This document shows positions 51,465 through 59,791 of a stretch of DNA of 64,000 bases, in pieces. The position numbers and the translations under genes were made by a program. Numbering within the stretch: the first letter of the stretch is position 1; each line of letters begins with the position of its first letter. The DNA is taken from positions 434,001 to 498,000 of the forward strand of contig QKMZ01000001.1 of NCBI GenBank assembly GCA_003242885.1, in the 5' to 3' direction. Under the pieces are notes generated by a model that saw only the letters and a list, made by a program, of their open reading frames with translations, was not told the DNA's origin and searched no databases. The stretch is from Candidatus Melainabacteria bacterium (GTDB lineage Bacteria; Cyanobacteriota; Vampirovibrionia; Obscuribacterales; Obscuribacteraceae).

Positions 51465-54407
51465 CTAGTACCAGCTTTTCCTGCTGAGACTTAGTTCTGG
51501 AGCGGCAAGAGGCTTCAATTCCAGCCTTAGATTGCTGACCGTTAATGGTACTAGATCGGATGAGATTTTGATCATCGCCCTTCCAGAATCTGGATCAATA
51601 ACGTGGCAGCGGGCGATTGCTTCCGTGCTGAACTGTCGCTTGCCTTCACCCTGAATTCGCGCCGGGTGGCAGGCTAAAGTCACGCCTGATTGCATCAAAC
51701 GCAGATCATTTAGACAAATACTTACGTCAATGGGGCCGGCGCAGTCGGCTTCTCCGGTAAGTCGGATGCGCACAAAGCGTTCTTGCAATGCGGTTGCCGG
51801 CAATTTGGCTACGCCGGTGAAGCTGGTGCTGCTCTCTTCAAATTTTGCGCCGCGTTGAACTTTGGTCCGGCGCTCTTTCGAAGGGTTTTGGCTGACTCCT
51901 ACATATATAGGACGGCGGTCGGCAGCAGAACTACTATTGCACGCGCTCTCTTTTCCATCCATCGCGTGACCAGCAAGCAAGAACATATGGTATTGCCCGC
52001 TTTGCGCCCCCATCTCTGAGGATAAGTCTTTGTTGACACTGCCGTCGGTTTTTCGCACGGATGTTGCGCGAGCCACTGATTGAGGCATTCTTTCTTTCAG
52101 CCTGGGCTCCATTAGAAAGGGTGTTCTGCAGAGATTTGTCGGCGAGAAGATGTTGACAGATGGTGCCGAAATGAATGTCGAATTTGGCTTCTTTGCATTG
52201 TCACTATATGTGGTGCTGCCCGTGAGGCTCGCAGAGCCGTTCATCTCTCTTGCTGCAAACATTGCAATCGTATTTTGTCCGCCTGGTTTTAGCAGCCCAG
52301 GCGGAATTGCAAACGCCCGCCACTGCTCGATTCCATCGGTTTCCGTCCTCAGAATATAACCGAAGGTTCGATAATCATTACTGAGGTCTGGAGATGCGCT
52401 CAGTTGCAGCAGCGAGAATGGTGCCGCATCGATTAACCTCTCATTGACCTTGAGCCGCGCGCCGCGCCAATCACCTCTCAGGTTTACGAGCACGAACGCC
52501 TGTTCTGAGGCGTCGATGGAATCGGGCAAATCGATGATGCGAACAAACTCTTCTTTGTCACTGAGGCGAGCCTCCCAGTCCCAGGGACATTCTTTACCCG
52601 CCATCCCGGCTGCTAGAAAGAGCGTCAAAAGAAAGTAGGTAGAAAAGAGAGCAAGAACTTTTGCAGTAGTGTTTGACTTGCCCGAGCCTAATAGCGTGCG
52701 GACTGCAAGAAGGCAACCGATGAATAGAAGCAGGGCACCCAGAGAGAGTGTCGATGCAATCATTGCTTCTGTACTGGTGGCGAAGAGACCTCGCCAAACA
52801 TATTCTTTTAGGGTGAAAGCGAGCATGATGAAAACAGCAGCGATGCACAGTCTGATGATGGCTAATTTGTTGATTCGCTGTTTTAGTTGACCTGATAAGC
52901 ACCACACGGCAAACAATATTAGAGATGGGAGTGCTGTGAATCCATAGCGACTATCAGCTACGAAGGGCAGATAAGCAGCATGTCCGCAAATGATCGCGAG
53001 TGCTGATATACCGACAACAAGTGTGGAAAGCAAACTCGGTTGTGCAATAAATAAATCTATTTTGGTATCTTTTCCTCTGGCGTTAATTGCTGGGAGCAGC
53101 TCTGGATGCGGTTGTTTTGATTTCTGAGCTTCTGTGTCAGCGCTGTTTTTACCGCTTGTTTCAGCTCTAGTTTTGTCGGCGTCTGTTCCCTCCTGTCCAC
53201 ATGATTCAGGTCCCAGTGTTTTACTAATAAGAGGTAGAGATACAAAAGACAGTAAGCCGAAAAGACCAAAGATCGTGAGTATTTGGTGGGCAAACACTTG
53301 TGCGACAAGCGGGATACCGAGGAAATCGAGGCGGCAGTCATTCCAGGGAAACTGAAACAATCTCAGCGGTTTGCGAGCCATGCGTCCCCAGAAATCGCCT
53401 GGGTTCAAATTGTAGATTGCGTATGCAACAGCTCCCGTTCCATCACTTTCAGAGAACATCCTCACCAGCGGTGTTTCAGGCAAAGCGCTCAATCCGTCTG
53501 TCTCCGGGTTTAGACCGGCAGCCATATTGTACGTGGGTAGTCTTTTGGCTGTCAGCGCAAACTCGCCAGTCGCCAGTTTTGTGAATATCAACCATGGAGT
53601 AAAGGCAATGCCAAAGCCAATAGCTGCTGCAACAAGGGAGATGACGAAAGAGCGTCGATCGACTCGCGACAAAAACATAATAGAAAAAACGGACAATAAG
53701 GCTAGCACCGCTCCTGGTGCCAGGGCTGCCTTAACCAAAGCAAGCAAAGCGACTGCACTTCCGAGGAAAAATGCTGCGAATGATGAGACTGCCAATTTCC
53801 CATTGATGCGAGCTTTTGGCAGATAGCTCGCGCAAAGCAAAATGGCACCAACAAACAGTATGGTAATCGTCTCTGTTAGAAAACGTCCCGCGCCAATAAT
53901 CGCAGAGGGCCAAACAGCTAAGACAATACCTGCAGCCAGCCCAATCGCGCGTCCGCCGGTAAATCTCCAGCCGACTAAAGCCAAAACCGCCGCGCCAAGT
54001 CCGTGAATGATTGCCTGAAAGACAATAGGAGCGCGCAAATCGATCAGTGAAGGCTCTCTGCCCGTGAGTGCGAAAAATGCAGCGCCCAGTCCAGGCAGGA
54101 TTGGTCCATTGAGCATAAGCGTTTCACTGATGGATTTGATCGCTGTTTCAAAAGGCATGCCGTTGGCAAAATTGTGTGCTGCTGTCAGCACGTACTTGCA
54201 AGACATAATGTATGCGCCCGAATCGAAAAGCATCGCTACGTCCTGAGCCGGTTTACGCGTGTTTTGCAAGTATGCAAGCGTAAATCCAATGACAAAACAG
54301 CCCGCAGCGGCGAGCAAAGCAATTTTTGGGGAGCTCAATTTGGCTTGCGGTTCGTCAGCTGTCGCTAACTGAGTCGCTTCCTCAATACCCGGCAGATTTT
54401 CAGTCAT
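51465..54407 (-). CDS. GT-C (GT39-like) membrane protein with large C-terminal beta domain
   Basis: 980 residues. The first half has about twelve membrane segments starting at about residue 30. The first outside loop has DVAMLFDSGAYIMSCKYV, placing an acidic residue where GT-C glycosyltransferases of the GT39/ArnT type have the catalytic Asp. A Lys/Glu-rich loop is at about 395-425. After the last helices (about 610) the rest is soluble and beta-rich, with a galactose-binding-like region (LVNLRGDWRGARLKVNERLI, GQNTIAMFAAREMNG). It is 9 bases after the SGNH gene. It probably puts a sugar from a lipid carrier on an envelope polymer that the neighbouring proteins acylate. Confidence 0.75.
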   Translation of the reverse strand: MTENLPGIEEATQLATADEPQAKLSSPKIALLAAAGCFVIGFTLAYLQNTRKPAQDVAMLFDSGAYIMSCKYVLTAAHNFANGMPFETAIKSISETLMLNGPILPGLGAAFFALTGREPSLIDLRAPIVFQAIIHGLGAAVLALVGWRFTGGRAIGLAAGIVLAVWPSAIIGAGRFLTETITILFVGAILLCASYLPKARINGKLAVSSFAAFFLGSAVALLALVKAALAPGAVLALLSVFSIMFLSRVDRRSFVISLVAAAIGFGIAFTPWLIFTKLATGEFALTAKRLPTYNMAAGLNPETDGLSALPETPLVRMFSESDGTGAVAYAIYNLNPGDFWGRMARKPLRLFQFPWNDCRLDFLGIPLVAQVFAHQILTIFGLFGLLSFVSLPLISKTLGPESCGQEGTDADKTRAETSGKNSADTEAQKSKQPHPELLPAINARGKDTKIDLFIAQPSLLSTLVVGISALAIICGHAAYLPFVADSRYGFTALPSLILFAVWCLSGQLKQRINKLAIIRLCIAAVFIMLAFTLKEYVWRGLFATSTEAMIASTLSLGALLLFIGCLLAVRTLLGSGKSNTTAKVLALFSTYFLLTLFLAAGMAGKECPWDWEARLSDKEEFVRIIDLPDSIDASEQAFVLVNLRGDWRGARLKVNERLIDAAPFSLLQLSASPDLSNDYRTFGYILRTETDGIEQWRAFAIPPGLLKPGGQNTIAMFAAREMNGSASLTGSTTYSDNAKKPNSTFISAPSVNIFSPTNLCRTPFLMEPRLKERMPQSVARATSVRKTDGSVNKDLSSEMGAQSGQYHMFLLAGHAMDGKESACNSSSAADRRPIYVGVSQNPSKERRTKVQRGAKFEESSTSFTGVAKLPATALQERFVRIRLTGEADCAGPIDVSICLNDLRLMQSGVTLACHPARIQGEGKRQFSTEAIARCHVIDPDSGRAMIKISSDLVPLTVSNLRLELKPLAAPELSLSRKSWY

Positions 54408-54416
54408 TTTTTTCTG

Positions 54417-55607
54417 CTAGTGAGTAGTAGTCAGAGCGGTGCTGACCGAGTGATTGAGCGCTAATTCACTGCTTAGCAGTCTGAAAAACGCAACACCCCC
54501 TAAGCCATTTAAGTGGACAGTGTCAGCGAAATGTTTTTGCTCGAAGGCATTTGGTTTGTTCAAATCGAGAAAGGCTGCATCATTGGCTGCAGCCATCGCG
54601 CCTACTTTGTTTTTGAACTCGCTGTAAAAGCCTGCCGGCATCAGCGCCACATTGCCTGGCGTAAGCGGCATGTTTACCACTACCAGCTGAATACCGCGCT
54701 CTTTTGCGAGTTTCATCAGTTTTTCCAAATAGCTAAGTTGGCTCTTGTAGGTCTTCTGTTTGATGTGTGCATAACGCTGGCGATATTCCGCAGTGTTATC
54801 TCGAAATGGTTCGAATTCAGAGCCATACGGAGCAATCTTCAATTCGTTCGAGCCGCTGTCATCGGGCATTTCGCTATAGGCTATCTTTCGCAATTCGAAT
54901 GGCGCGCATAACTCATTTTTTGTAATTGCATTCTGTCCGTATGGAGCAAGCGTGTATGCGATTTTGTGTTGCCAGGCAAGCAAATTTGGACGGCGAGACA
55001 AGGTGTAAATGACCTTTTCCAAACCGAATTGGAAGAGTTCGTTGAATGACGTTCTCGCGGACAGCGCGACATCAGATAAGTCACCGATTCTGCTCAAGTA
55101 CTTAAAAGTCTCCGTACTAGCGGCGCTTGGAAGAGTGTTGTCGATCAAGTCTCGAGGTGCGATGCCATAAATAATGACTTTCGGCTGCTTGGGTCCGACG
55201 AGAAGTGAGCGCGCGATTAGATAGGAATCCGATGCCATCTGCCCGGCGATAGCGAAGCTGAAAGTTGTAGGTTTTTGACCGGTCTTCTCGCTAAGAAAGT
55301 CTTGGAGGCAGGCGGAGTGGAAATGACTGACTTCGCTTTGAACCTTGTTGAGCTTAGTAGCATCGCCCGCGTGGTGAGCGGTCATCATAAGACTGGAGCC
55401 CAGCAGCGCGATGTCGGGTGCGGTATGCTCATTGGCAAAACCATTGACAGTCCACCAAATCAGGCTTCTATTGGGCGAATCCAGTGGATTTGTTATGTGA
55501 AAAGCGTTGTCCGCAAGTCGAAATCCCAGATCCAAAACAAGCAGCATCACCAATCCCAGCAAAACATAACTGGAGAGAATTGCCTTAGCTCGGACGTCTT
55601 TTGCCAT
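54417..55607 (-). CDS. Membrane-anchored SGNH hydrolase-like protein
   Basis: 396 residues with an N-terminal membrane helix (about 10-30, SSYVLLGLVMLLVLDLGFRL). SGNH blocks: APDIALLGSSLMM (nucleophile Ser and glycine), FAIAGQMASDSYLIARSLL, VVVNMPLTP and the last block FADTVHLNGLGGVAFF with Asp and His. This order is like DltD, AlgJ and AlgX, which serve with an MBOAT protein in O-acylation of a polymer outside the membrane. It lies four bases after the MBOAT gene, just as such pairs do. It probably transfers acetyl or another acyl group to an exported glycan. Confidence 0.8.
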   Translation of the reverse strand: MAKDVRAKAILSSYVLLGLVMLLVLDLGFRLADNAFHITNPLDSPNRSLIWWTVNGFANEHTAPDIALLGSSLMMTAHHAGDATKLNKVQSEVSHFHSACLQDFLSEKTGQKPTTFSFAIAGQMASDSYLIARSLLVGPKQPKVIIYGIAPRDLIDNTLPSAASTETFKYLSRIGDLSDVALSARTSFNELFQFGLEKVIYTLSRRPNLLAWQHKIAYTLAPYGQNAITKNELCAPFELRKIAYSEMPDDSGSNELKIAPYGSEFEPFRDNTAEYRQRYAHIKQKTYKSQLSYLEKLMKLAKERGIQLVVVNMPLTPGNVALMPAGFYSEFKNKVGAMAAANDAAFLDLNKPNAFEQKHFADTVHLNGLGGVAFFRLLSSELALNHSVSTALTTTH

Positions 55608-55611
55608 TAAT

Positions 55612-57078
55612 TTAGAACTGGAAGTAAATGAATTTTGGAGATTTGTCCGGTGAAAAAACCAGAATCATGAGCATCAAGGCGCAGCACCATGCCGCTTTGA
55701 CTAGACGAGGAGAACTTTCCACCCACTTCGTTTTATCAACGTAACCCATGATGATGTGCGAAAGAGCCAGTACTGGAAGGAGCAAGAATATTGCAGGGTA
55801 AATAAGCGGATAGTTGATTGCAGGAAGTGCCATAGCCAAAGCAGGAGCGTTGCCGGCAATCGAATCGATGAAAAACAGCTTGCGCAGCATATCTCCAGCA
55901 ATGGTCAGCGTGTCGGCGCGGAAAAGAACCCAGCCGATGCAGACTACATGGAAGGTAAACAACATCGAAAGTACTGTGCCAACTTTTGAATCGATGGCTG
56001 CGGAAAGCCATCCGTGCCCGCGATCGGCAAGCCAGGTTCTACCTTCTTTGAAAATTCTGTGCAGTCCTAACATCGCCCCATGGAACACTCCCCAAATGAG
56101 GAAGTGCATGGAAGCTCCGTGCCAAAGTCCGCCCAAGCTCATGGTGATCATCAGGTTGCGATATACATTCCAGCGAGAGCCGCGAGAGCCTCCCAGCGGA
56201 ATGAATAGATAATCGCGCAGCCACGTCGAGAGAGAAATATGCCAGCGGTGCCAGAACTCTGCGATATTTTTCGCGAGATACGGCAAGTTGAAGTTGATCG
56301 GCACTTTGTAGCCGAACAGCATGGCAGAGCCGCGAGCTATATCTGTATAACCGGAGAAATCGAAGTAGATTTGAAACGCGAATGCGTATGTGAAAATCCA
56401 GAGGTCAAGGCTATTGAAGAGTTCTGGGTGTTGAAACCCGCCTTGAACAAAGAACGCTAGATTGTCTGCAAGCAATACCTTTTTAAACAGTCCGAGCAAA
56501 ATCAACGAAACGCCGGAATCGAGATCCTTAATAGAGAATTTGGCGGGCGAGAGAAATTGCGGAATGAAGTCCTGAAATCGCTTAATCGGTCCTGCAATCT
56601 GTGTAGGAAAAAAGCTTGCGAATAACGAGAATGCGAGGAATGACTTGATTGGCTCGCTGCCTCTATAAACGTCGACAACGTAGTGGATGAACTCGAAGAC
56701 GAAGAATGAAATACCCAAGGGCAAGATGATGTCGAATGGCATCGCTGGTGGTGCCATTCCAATCGGCTTCAGCGCAGATACCAATACATCATTGAGGAAG
56801 TATGCGTACTTGAAGAAGCTTAGAGTTAGGAGGTTTGTCGCAACGGCCGCGAAGAGCCAGGGTTTTTTGTTCTTCTCTGACTTATGGATCTTGAACCCAA
56901 AGAAGTAATTTACTGTAGTGAGACCAATGATAAGCAGAATAAATGCGGGTCTCCAGCTCATGTAGAAAATGTAGCTGGCAATCAGCAAAATCGGCACGCG
57001 CAGCTTTATTGGGCTCGCCCAGTAGAGTGCGACAACGATTGGCAAGAAAAGCGCGTAAGTCAGCGAATTGAATAACAT
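55612..57078 (-). CDS. MBOAT family O-acyltransferase (AlgI/DltB type)
   Basis: 488 residues from the ATG after AGGA; an earlier start adds 12 residues with no support. The protein starts MLFNSLTYALFLPIVVALYW, as in AlgI. Further motifs are YIFYMSWRP, FFKYAYF, LPLGISFFVFEFIHYVVDVYRG, PTQIAGPIKRF, and WHRWHISLSTWLRDYLFIPLGGSRGSRW, with the catalytic His in GGLWHGASMHFLIWG. About eleven membrane segments. It moves an acyl group from a cytoplasmic donor across the membrane to the SGNH protein. It is first in a three-gene operon (MBOAT, SGNH, GT-C), with gaps of 4 and 9 bases. Confidence 0.92.
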   Translation of the reverse strand: MLFNSLTYALFLPIVVALYWASPIKLRVPILLIASYIFYMSWRPAFILLIIGLTTVNYFFGFKIHKSEKNKKPWLFAAVATNLLTLSFFKYAYFLNDVLVSALKPIGMAPPAMPFDIILPLGISFFVFEFIHYVVDVYRGSEPIKSFLAFSLFASFFPTQIAGPIKRFQDFIPQFLSPAKFSIKDLDSGVSLILLGLFKKVLLADNLAFFVQGGFQHPELFNSLDLWIFTYAFAFQIYFDFSGYTDIARGSAMLFGYKVPINFNLPYLAKNIAEFWHRWHISLSTWLRDYLFIPLGGSRGSRWNVYRNLMITMSLGGLWHGASMHFLIWGVFHGAMLGLHRIFKEGRTWLADRGHGWLSAAIDSKVGTVLSMLFTFHVVCIGWVLFRADTLTIAGDMLRKLFFIDSIAGNAPALAMALPAINYPLIYPAIFLLLPVLALSHIIMGYVDKTKWVESSPRLVKAAWCCALMLMILVFSPDKSPKFIYFQF

Positions 57079-57170
57079 TTGAATCCTGGAAGAACGTGCA
57101 TTTGGGGATTCCAAAACTTGTCAATAATACTTGGGACTGGCTCTGCGGTCCTTAATCACAGCAAAGCAAA

Positions 57171-57200
57171 AAGACCCGGCGATCCTAGCGGCCGGGTCTT
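57171..57200 (-). terminator. Terminator of the thioredoxin-like gene
   Basis: AAGACCCGGC (57171-57180) and GCCGGGTCTT (57191-57200) form a perfect 10-bp stem with a 10-base loop, followed on the minus strand by TTTTTGCTTTGC. It lies 127 bases past the stop at 57327 and 93 bases before the MBOAT operon. Confidence 0.85.
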
Positions 57201-57326
57201 CAAAATTGGTTTTTACACGGGAGTTGCGGTGATTTCGCTGAACGGAAAGGGTCTTAAGACCACAGGTACTTGGATTACAGCTCCTTGTGAAATGGAAAGT
57301 AGTGGGAATTGGACCTTATGCGCGCT

Positions 57327-57581
57327 TCATAGTGCTAACGGACACTCTGTCAGTTCTTTCCACTTCCGGCTGAGCAAATCAGTCAAAGCTTCCAGAGTAT
57401 TGGTGATTCCGGAATCGTGTTCTTCGTTGCCGTTGATGCGGATTCTTGGTGATGACTGGCTGCTGGTTTCGACCAGCTCGACGGGAATTGGAAGGCGCTC
57501 TTCAGCAATCACCTTCTCCAAAGTATCCCGGACACTGGAATACGAGTTGCAACCGGGTCTGTAAATGAGCTCTACCCGCAT
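57327..57581 (-). CDS. Small thioredoxin-fold protein lacking the second active-site Cys
   Basis: 84 residues from the ATG after GAGGAGG. The pattern is MRVELIYRPGCNSYSSVRDTLEKVIAEERLPIPVELVE, then SPRIRINGNE, like small thioredoxin/glutaredoxin-like proteins that have Cys-x-x-Cys after the first strand. Here the motif is Cys-Asn-Ser-Tyr, so only one thiol is left. The cis-Pro before strand 3 (SSPRIRING) is kept. It could be a monothiol reductant, bind a metal, or have lost redox work. No signal peptide. It is alone between a terminator and aspS. Confidence 0.7.
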   Translation of the reverse strand: MRVELIYRPGCNSYSSVRDTLEKVIAEERLPIPVELVETSSQSSPRIRINGNEEHDSGITNTLEALTDLLSRKWKELTECPLAL

Positions 57582-57768
57582 ATGATGAAACCTCCTCTCT
57601 GCAAAATGAGTGAAAAGGGGATTCCGTGGGCTTCCGGAGAAGCTCACCAAAAATAAAGGAAACCTTAACGCCTTACTTGAGAGAAGTATAAGCGCAAATT
57701 ATCAGTTGCCAATATTAATATCCGGGCGAAATGGTTAATCTGCTCTAAGGGAGCTGAAAAGCAAAGCA

Positions 57769-57790
57769 GGAAGCTTTAGACAAAGCTTCC
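57769..57790 (-). terminator. Possible terminator
   Basis: GGAAGCTTT (57769-57777) and AAAGCTTCC (57782-57790), loop AGAC, form a perfect 9-bp stem. On the minus strand TGCTTTGCTTTTC follows, which is U-rich but broken. It lies between aspS and the thioredoxin-like gene. Confidence 0.5.
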
Positions 57791-57952
57791 CGGGGGAAGA
57801 AGGGGCGCAGGACTGTTTTCTCTCTGTGTCTTATATTCCCAGGACTTGAAAACTCAAACCTGCTAATTCGATAAATTTTGGCGACAGCTGCACGAATCAC
57901 GGCGATTGGAAGAAACTTGCTCAGCGCGAGCGAAGAACGCAAGTACGGCGTT

Positions 57953-58041
57953 TGGTGCCGGTTGTTGAAACAGGGCGAATCGAAGCTTTGTTAATGGGTT
58001 TGAGAAAGTTCGATTAACTAACTCGTTCAAAACCGGCACCA
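57953..58041. repeat. 89-base nested inverted repeat (possible structured RNA)
   Basis: TGGTGCCGGTT (57953-57963) pairs with AACCGGCACCA (58031-58041). Next inward TTGAA (57965-57969) pairs with TTCAA (58026-58030), and in the middle AATCGAA (57978-57984) pairs with TTCGATT (58009-58015). All three are perfect and in nested order, so the whole can fold as one long arm in RNA from either strand. Confidence 0.65.
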
Positions 58042-58137
58042 GCAGCCGATTACGGATGACCCCCTTGAGGCGATTATGACGCTTCAGTTTGAAGGGCGTC
58101 ATCTATTTGCGGAACACTGTTTGCGGCGTCGCCCTTT

Positions 58138-59448
58138 CTACGGCGTCATGCGGTTGATGTCGCGCGGAAAGAGCGCGGCTAACTTAACCGAGGGTAAGCC
58201 GAGCAATTGTTTTGCAATGCGCTCCAAGCCGATAGCAAAACCACCGTGTGGAGGCATTCCGTATTGGAAGCATTGCAGGTAGTCCTTGAATGCTTCCGGA
58301 TCCAACCCTCTTGCCTGCATTGCGGAGACCAGCTCTTCATGCCTATGTATGCGCTGTCCGCCGGTGGTGATTTCCAGCCCGCGGAAGAGCAAGTCGAAGC
58401 TGCGGCTAGACATCTCCGCTTCAGTCGGCAACGGCATGGCATAAAAGGGCCTGACGCTGAGCGGATATCCAGTGATGAAGACCAGATCCGAATTTTCCAT
58501 TTTGTAGAAATGTTCGCAAATAATCTTCTCGCCTTCTGGGTCGAGGTCGGTTTTTTCCTGAGTACCTTTTTTCTGATAGCTGTTGATGATGTCGACAGCT
58601 TCAGCCAGCGTAACACGAGGAATGGTGCCGATTTCCGGTATCTTGGCGCCCCACAATGCAAGCTCGTCAGCACAAGATTGAGAGACTTTCTCAAACATGT
58701 GTTTGACCAACTTGTTGAGTAAGTCCATCAGGTCGTGCTCGTTTTCGATGAACCCCATCTCGACGTCCATGCTGATATATTCGTTGAGATGACGGGTTGT
58801 ATCGTGCTCTTCCGCGCGATAGACCGGAGCAATCTCGAAAACTCTCTCCAGGGCGCCGACCATGATCTGCTTGTAGAACTGCGGGCTTTGCGCGAGGAAA
58901 GCTTCTCTACCGAAGTAGTTGAGCTTGAAGAGTTGTGCGCCACCTTCGGTTCCAGTTGCAACAATCTTGGGTGAGTGAATCTCGGTGAATTGTCTGTCGC
59001 GCAAAAATTCGCGGAAGGCTTCACAGAAAACAGCTTCTATCTTGAAAATTGAGCGTACTTTCGGACTGCGCAATGTGAGCGGTCGGTAGTCGAGCATGGT
59101 CGAAAGCGACAGTCCATCGACTTTGCTTTGTTTGCCGATTTCGACCGGAAGAGATTGTGCAGGCGTTGAGAGCAACGTCAATTTTTTCAGTTGAATTTCG
59201 AAACCTTGTCCCTGAGGGCGTGCAACGACGACACCCTCGGCGATGACAGGCGTCTCTGGTGCTGCTTGCCCGACGACTGCCAGCACTTCTTGCTCATCAG
59301 CGACCAACTGCACACTGCCGTCCATGTCTCTGATTACGACAAAGGCGAGGTTGCCCATGTCTCTCAGAGACTGGATGTGACCGTGTATACGCACGGTGGC
59401 TCCCGTGTGTTTCGACAGCTGGCTAGAGCTGATTTCTTCTGTCATCAT
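58138..59448 (-). CDS. aspS: Archaeal-type aspartyl-tRNA synthetase, probably non-discriminating
   Basis: 436 residues, well short of the usual bacterial AspRS (about 590) and without its GAD insertion, so it is the archaeal/eukaryotic type. The N-terminal OB fold reads the anticodon (VRIHGHIQSLRDMGNLAFVVIRD). The class II catalytic core has motif 2 (FEIAPVYRAEEHDTTRHLNEY) and motif 3 (GGFAIGLERIAKQLLGLP). Discriminating archaeal enzymes, as I recall, have Trp where this has His24 in RIHGHIQ and Lys where it has Pro78 in VVARPQ; His and Pro are the residues of non-discriminating forms such as the second AspRS of Deinococcus. Such an enzyme charges tRNA-Asp and tRNA-Asn with Asp, and GatCAB then makes Asn-tRNA; gat genes are not in the window. 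AAGGAG lies before the ATG. It has a 337-base leader. Confidence 0.92.
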   Translation of the reverse strand: MMTEEISSSQLSKHTGATVRIHGHIQSLRDMGNLAFVVIRDMDGSVQLVADEQEVLAVVGQAAPETPVIAEGVVVARPQGQGFEIQLKKLTLLSTPAQSLPVEIGKQSKVDGLSLSTMLDYRPLTLRSPKVRSIFKIEAVFCEAFREFLRDRQFTEIHSPKIVATGTEGGAQLFKLNYFGREAFLAQSPQFYKQIMVGALERVFEIAPVYRAEEHDTTRHLNEYISMDVEMGFIENEHDLMDLLNKLVKHMFEKVSQSCADELALWGAKIPEIGTIPRVTLAEAVDIINSYQKKGTQEKTDLDPEGEKIICEHFYKMENSDLVFITGYPLSVRPFYAMPLPTEAEMSSRSFDLLFRGLEITTGGQRIHRHEELVSAMQARGLDPEAFKDYLQCFQYGMPPHGGFAIGLERIAKQLLGLPSVKLAALFPRDINRMTP

Positions 59449-59492
59449 GACCTTACTCCTTGTGGTTTTTGGTTAGGTTTTCGTCTTAAAAG

Positions 59493-59583
59493 AAAAACCG
59501 CAAGAACCTTGATTCTTGCGGTCGTAAAGCTTTTGGGTCGTTGCCTGTTTTTACTAGGTGCGCCGCCTTACTAACCGCAAGAA
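59493..59583 (-). promoter_or_regulatory. aspS transcription attenuator: alternative antiterminator and terminator hairpins
   Basis: In the minus-strand RNA three segments appear in order: segment 1 UUCUUGCGGUU (59583-59573), segment 2 ACCGCAAGAA (59522-59513), segment 3 UUCUUGCGGU (59506-59497). Segment 2 is fully complementary to both 1 and 3. Pairing 2:3 has a 6-base loop and is followed by UUUUCUUUU, a standard terminator, 48 bases before the aspS start. Pairing 1:2 uses the same bases and would prevent it. Segment 1 begins three bases after a run of Asp and Asn codons in the leader frame. Confidence 0.8.
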
Positions 59584-59703
59584 GCGATTATTATCATTGT
59601 CGTTATTATTATTGTTGTCGACAAAGGCTGGCGATGCGGCGCCGACCAGACCCTTGAGAGGCAGGCGGGAAGGCGTTTTTGCGGTGATTGAATATACCGG
59701 CAT
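59554..59703 (-). CDS. aspS leader peptide with eleven consecutive Asp/Asn codons
   Basis: 49 codons from the ATG after CAGG (MPVYSITAKTPSRL), or 62 from an ATG at 59742 with a weaker ribosome site. The notable part is DNNNNNDNDNN at 59587-59619, eleven codons of Asp (GAC, GAT) and Asn (AAT, AAC), followed by RFLRLVRRRT and a TAG at 59554. Segment 1 of the attenuator is inside the codons for FLRL. A ribosome that waits for charged tRNA-Asp or tRNA-Asn at the first codons would leave segment 1 free to pair with segment 2 and so allow transcription into aspS. A fully supplied ribosome would move over segment 1 and let the terminator form. The peptide itself is unlikely to have another function. 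Confidence 0.75.
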   Translation of the reverse strand: MPVYSITAKTPSRLPLKGLVGAASPAFVDNNNNNDNDNNRFLRLVRRRT

Positions 59704-59791
59704 CTGTTTACCTGAATTACTGTTTTGTATCCACATATACATGGATATTGAGTGCGTGCAATTTCAATGCTTGCAACGCCCTCTTTGCTGA

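Larger units (their letters stand above)
57582..58137. other. Intergenic region with a terminator and a large nested hairpin
   Basis: 556 bases after aspS on the minus strand. It contains the hairpin at 57769-57790, the nested inverted repeat at 57953-58041, and a smaller stem with a bulge at about 58076-58102 (ATGACGCTTCA/TGAAGGGCGTCAT). Minus-strand frames here lack ribosome sites. Confidence 0.5.

Noticed and set aside
57079..57564. A 161-codon plus-strand frame across the terminator and the thioredoxin-like gene
   Set aside because: It crosses a strong terminator and runs opposite a gene with a good ribosome site. Its protein is not like any family.
57863..58102. A 79-codon minus-strand frame after aspS
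   Set aside because: It covers the nested inverted repeat, starts without a ribosome site and has an unnatural composition.
59449..59700. A T-box riboswitch before aspS
   Set aside because: T-boxes have a conserved AGGGUGGNACCGCG-type stretch. Here the middle segment has only ACCGCAAG without the GGUGG part, and no Stem I was found, while the Asp/Asn codon run explains the layout better.
59558..59791. A 77-codon plus-strand frame in the aspS leader
   Set aside because: It is antisense to the Asp/Asn codon run, reads as runs of Leu and Ser, and has no ribosome site.
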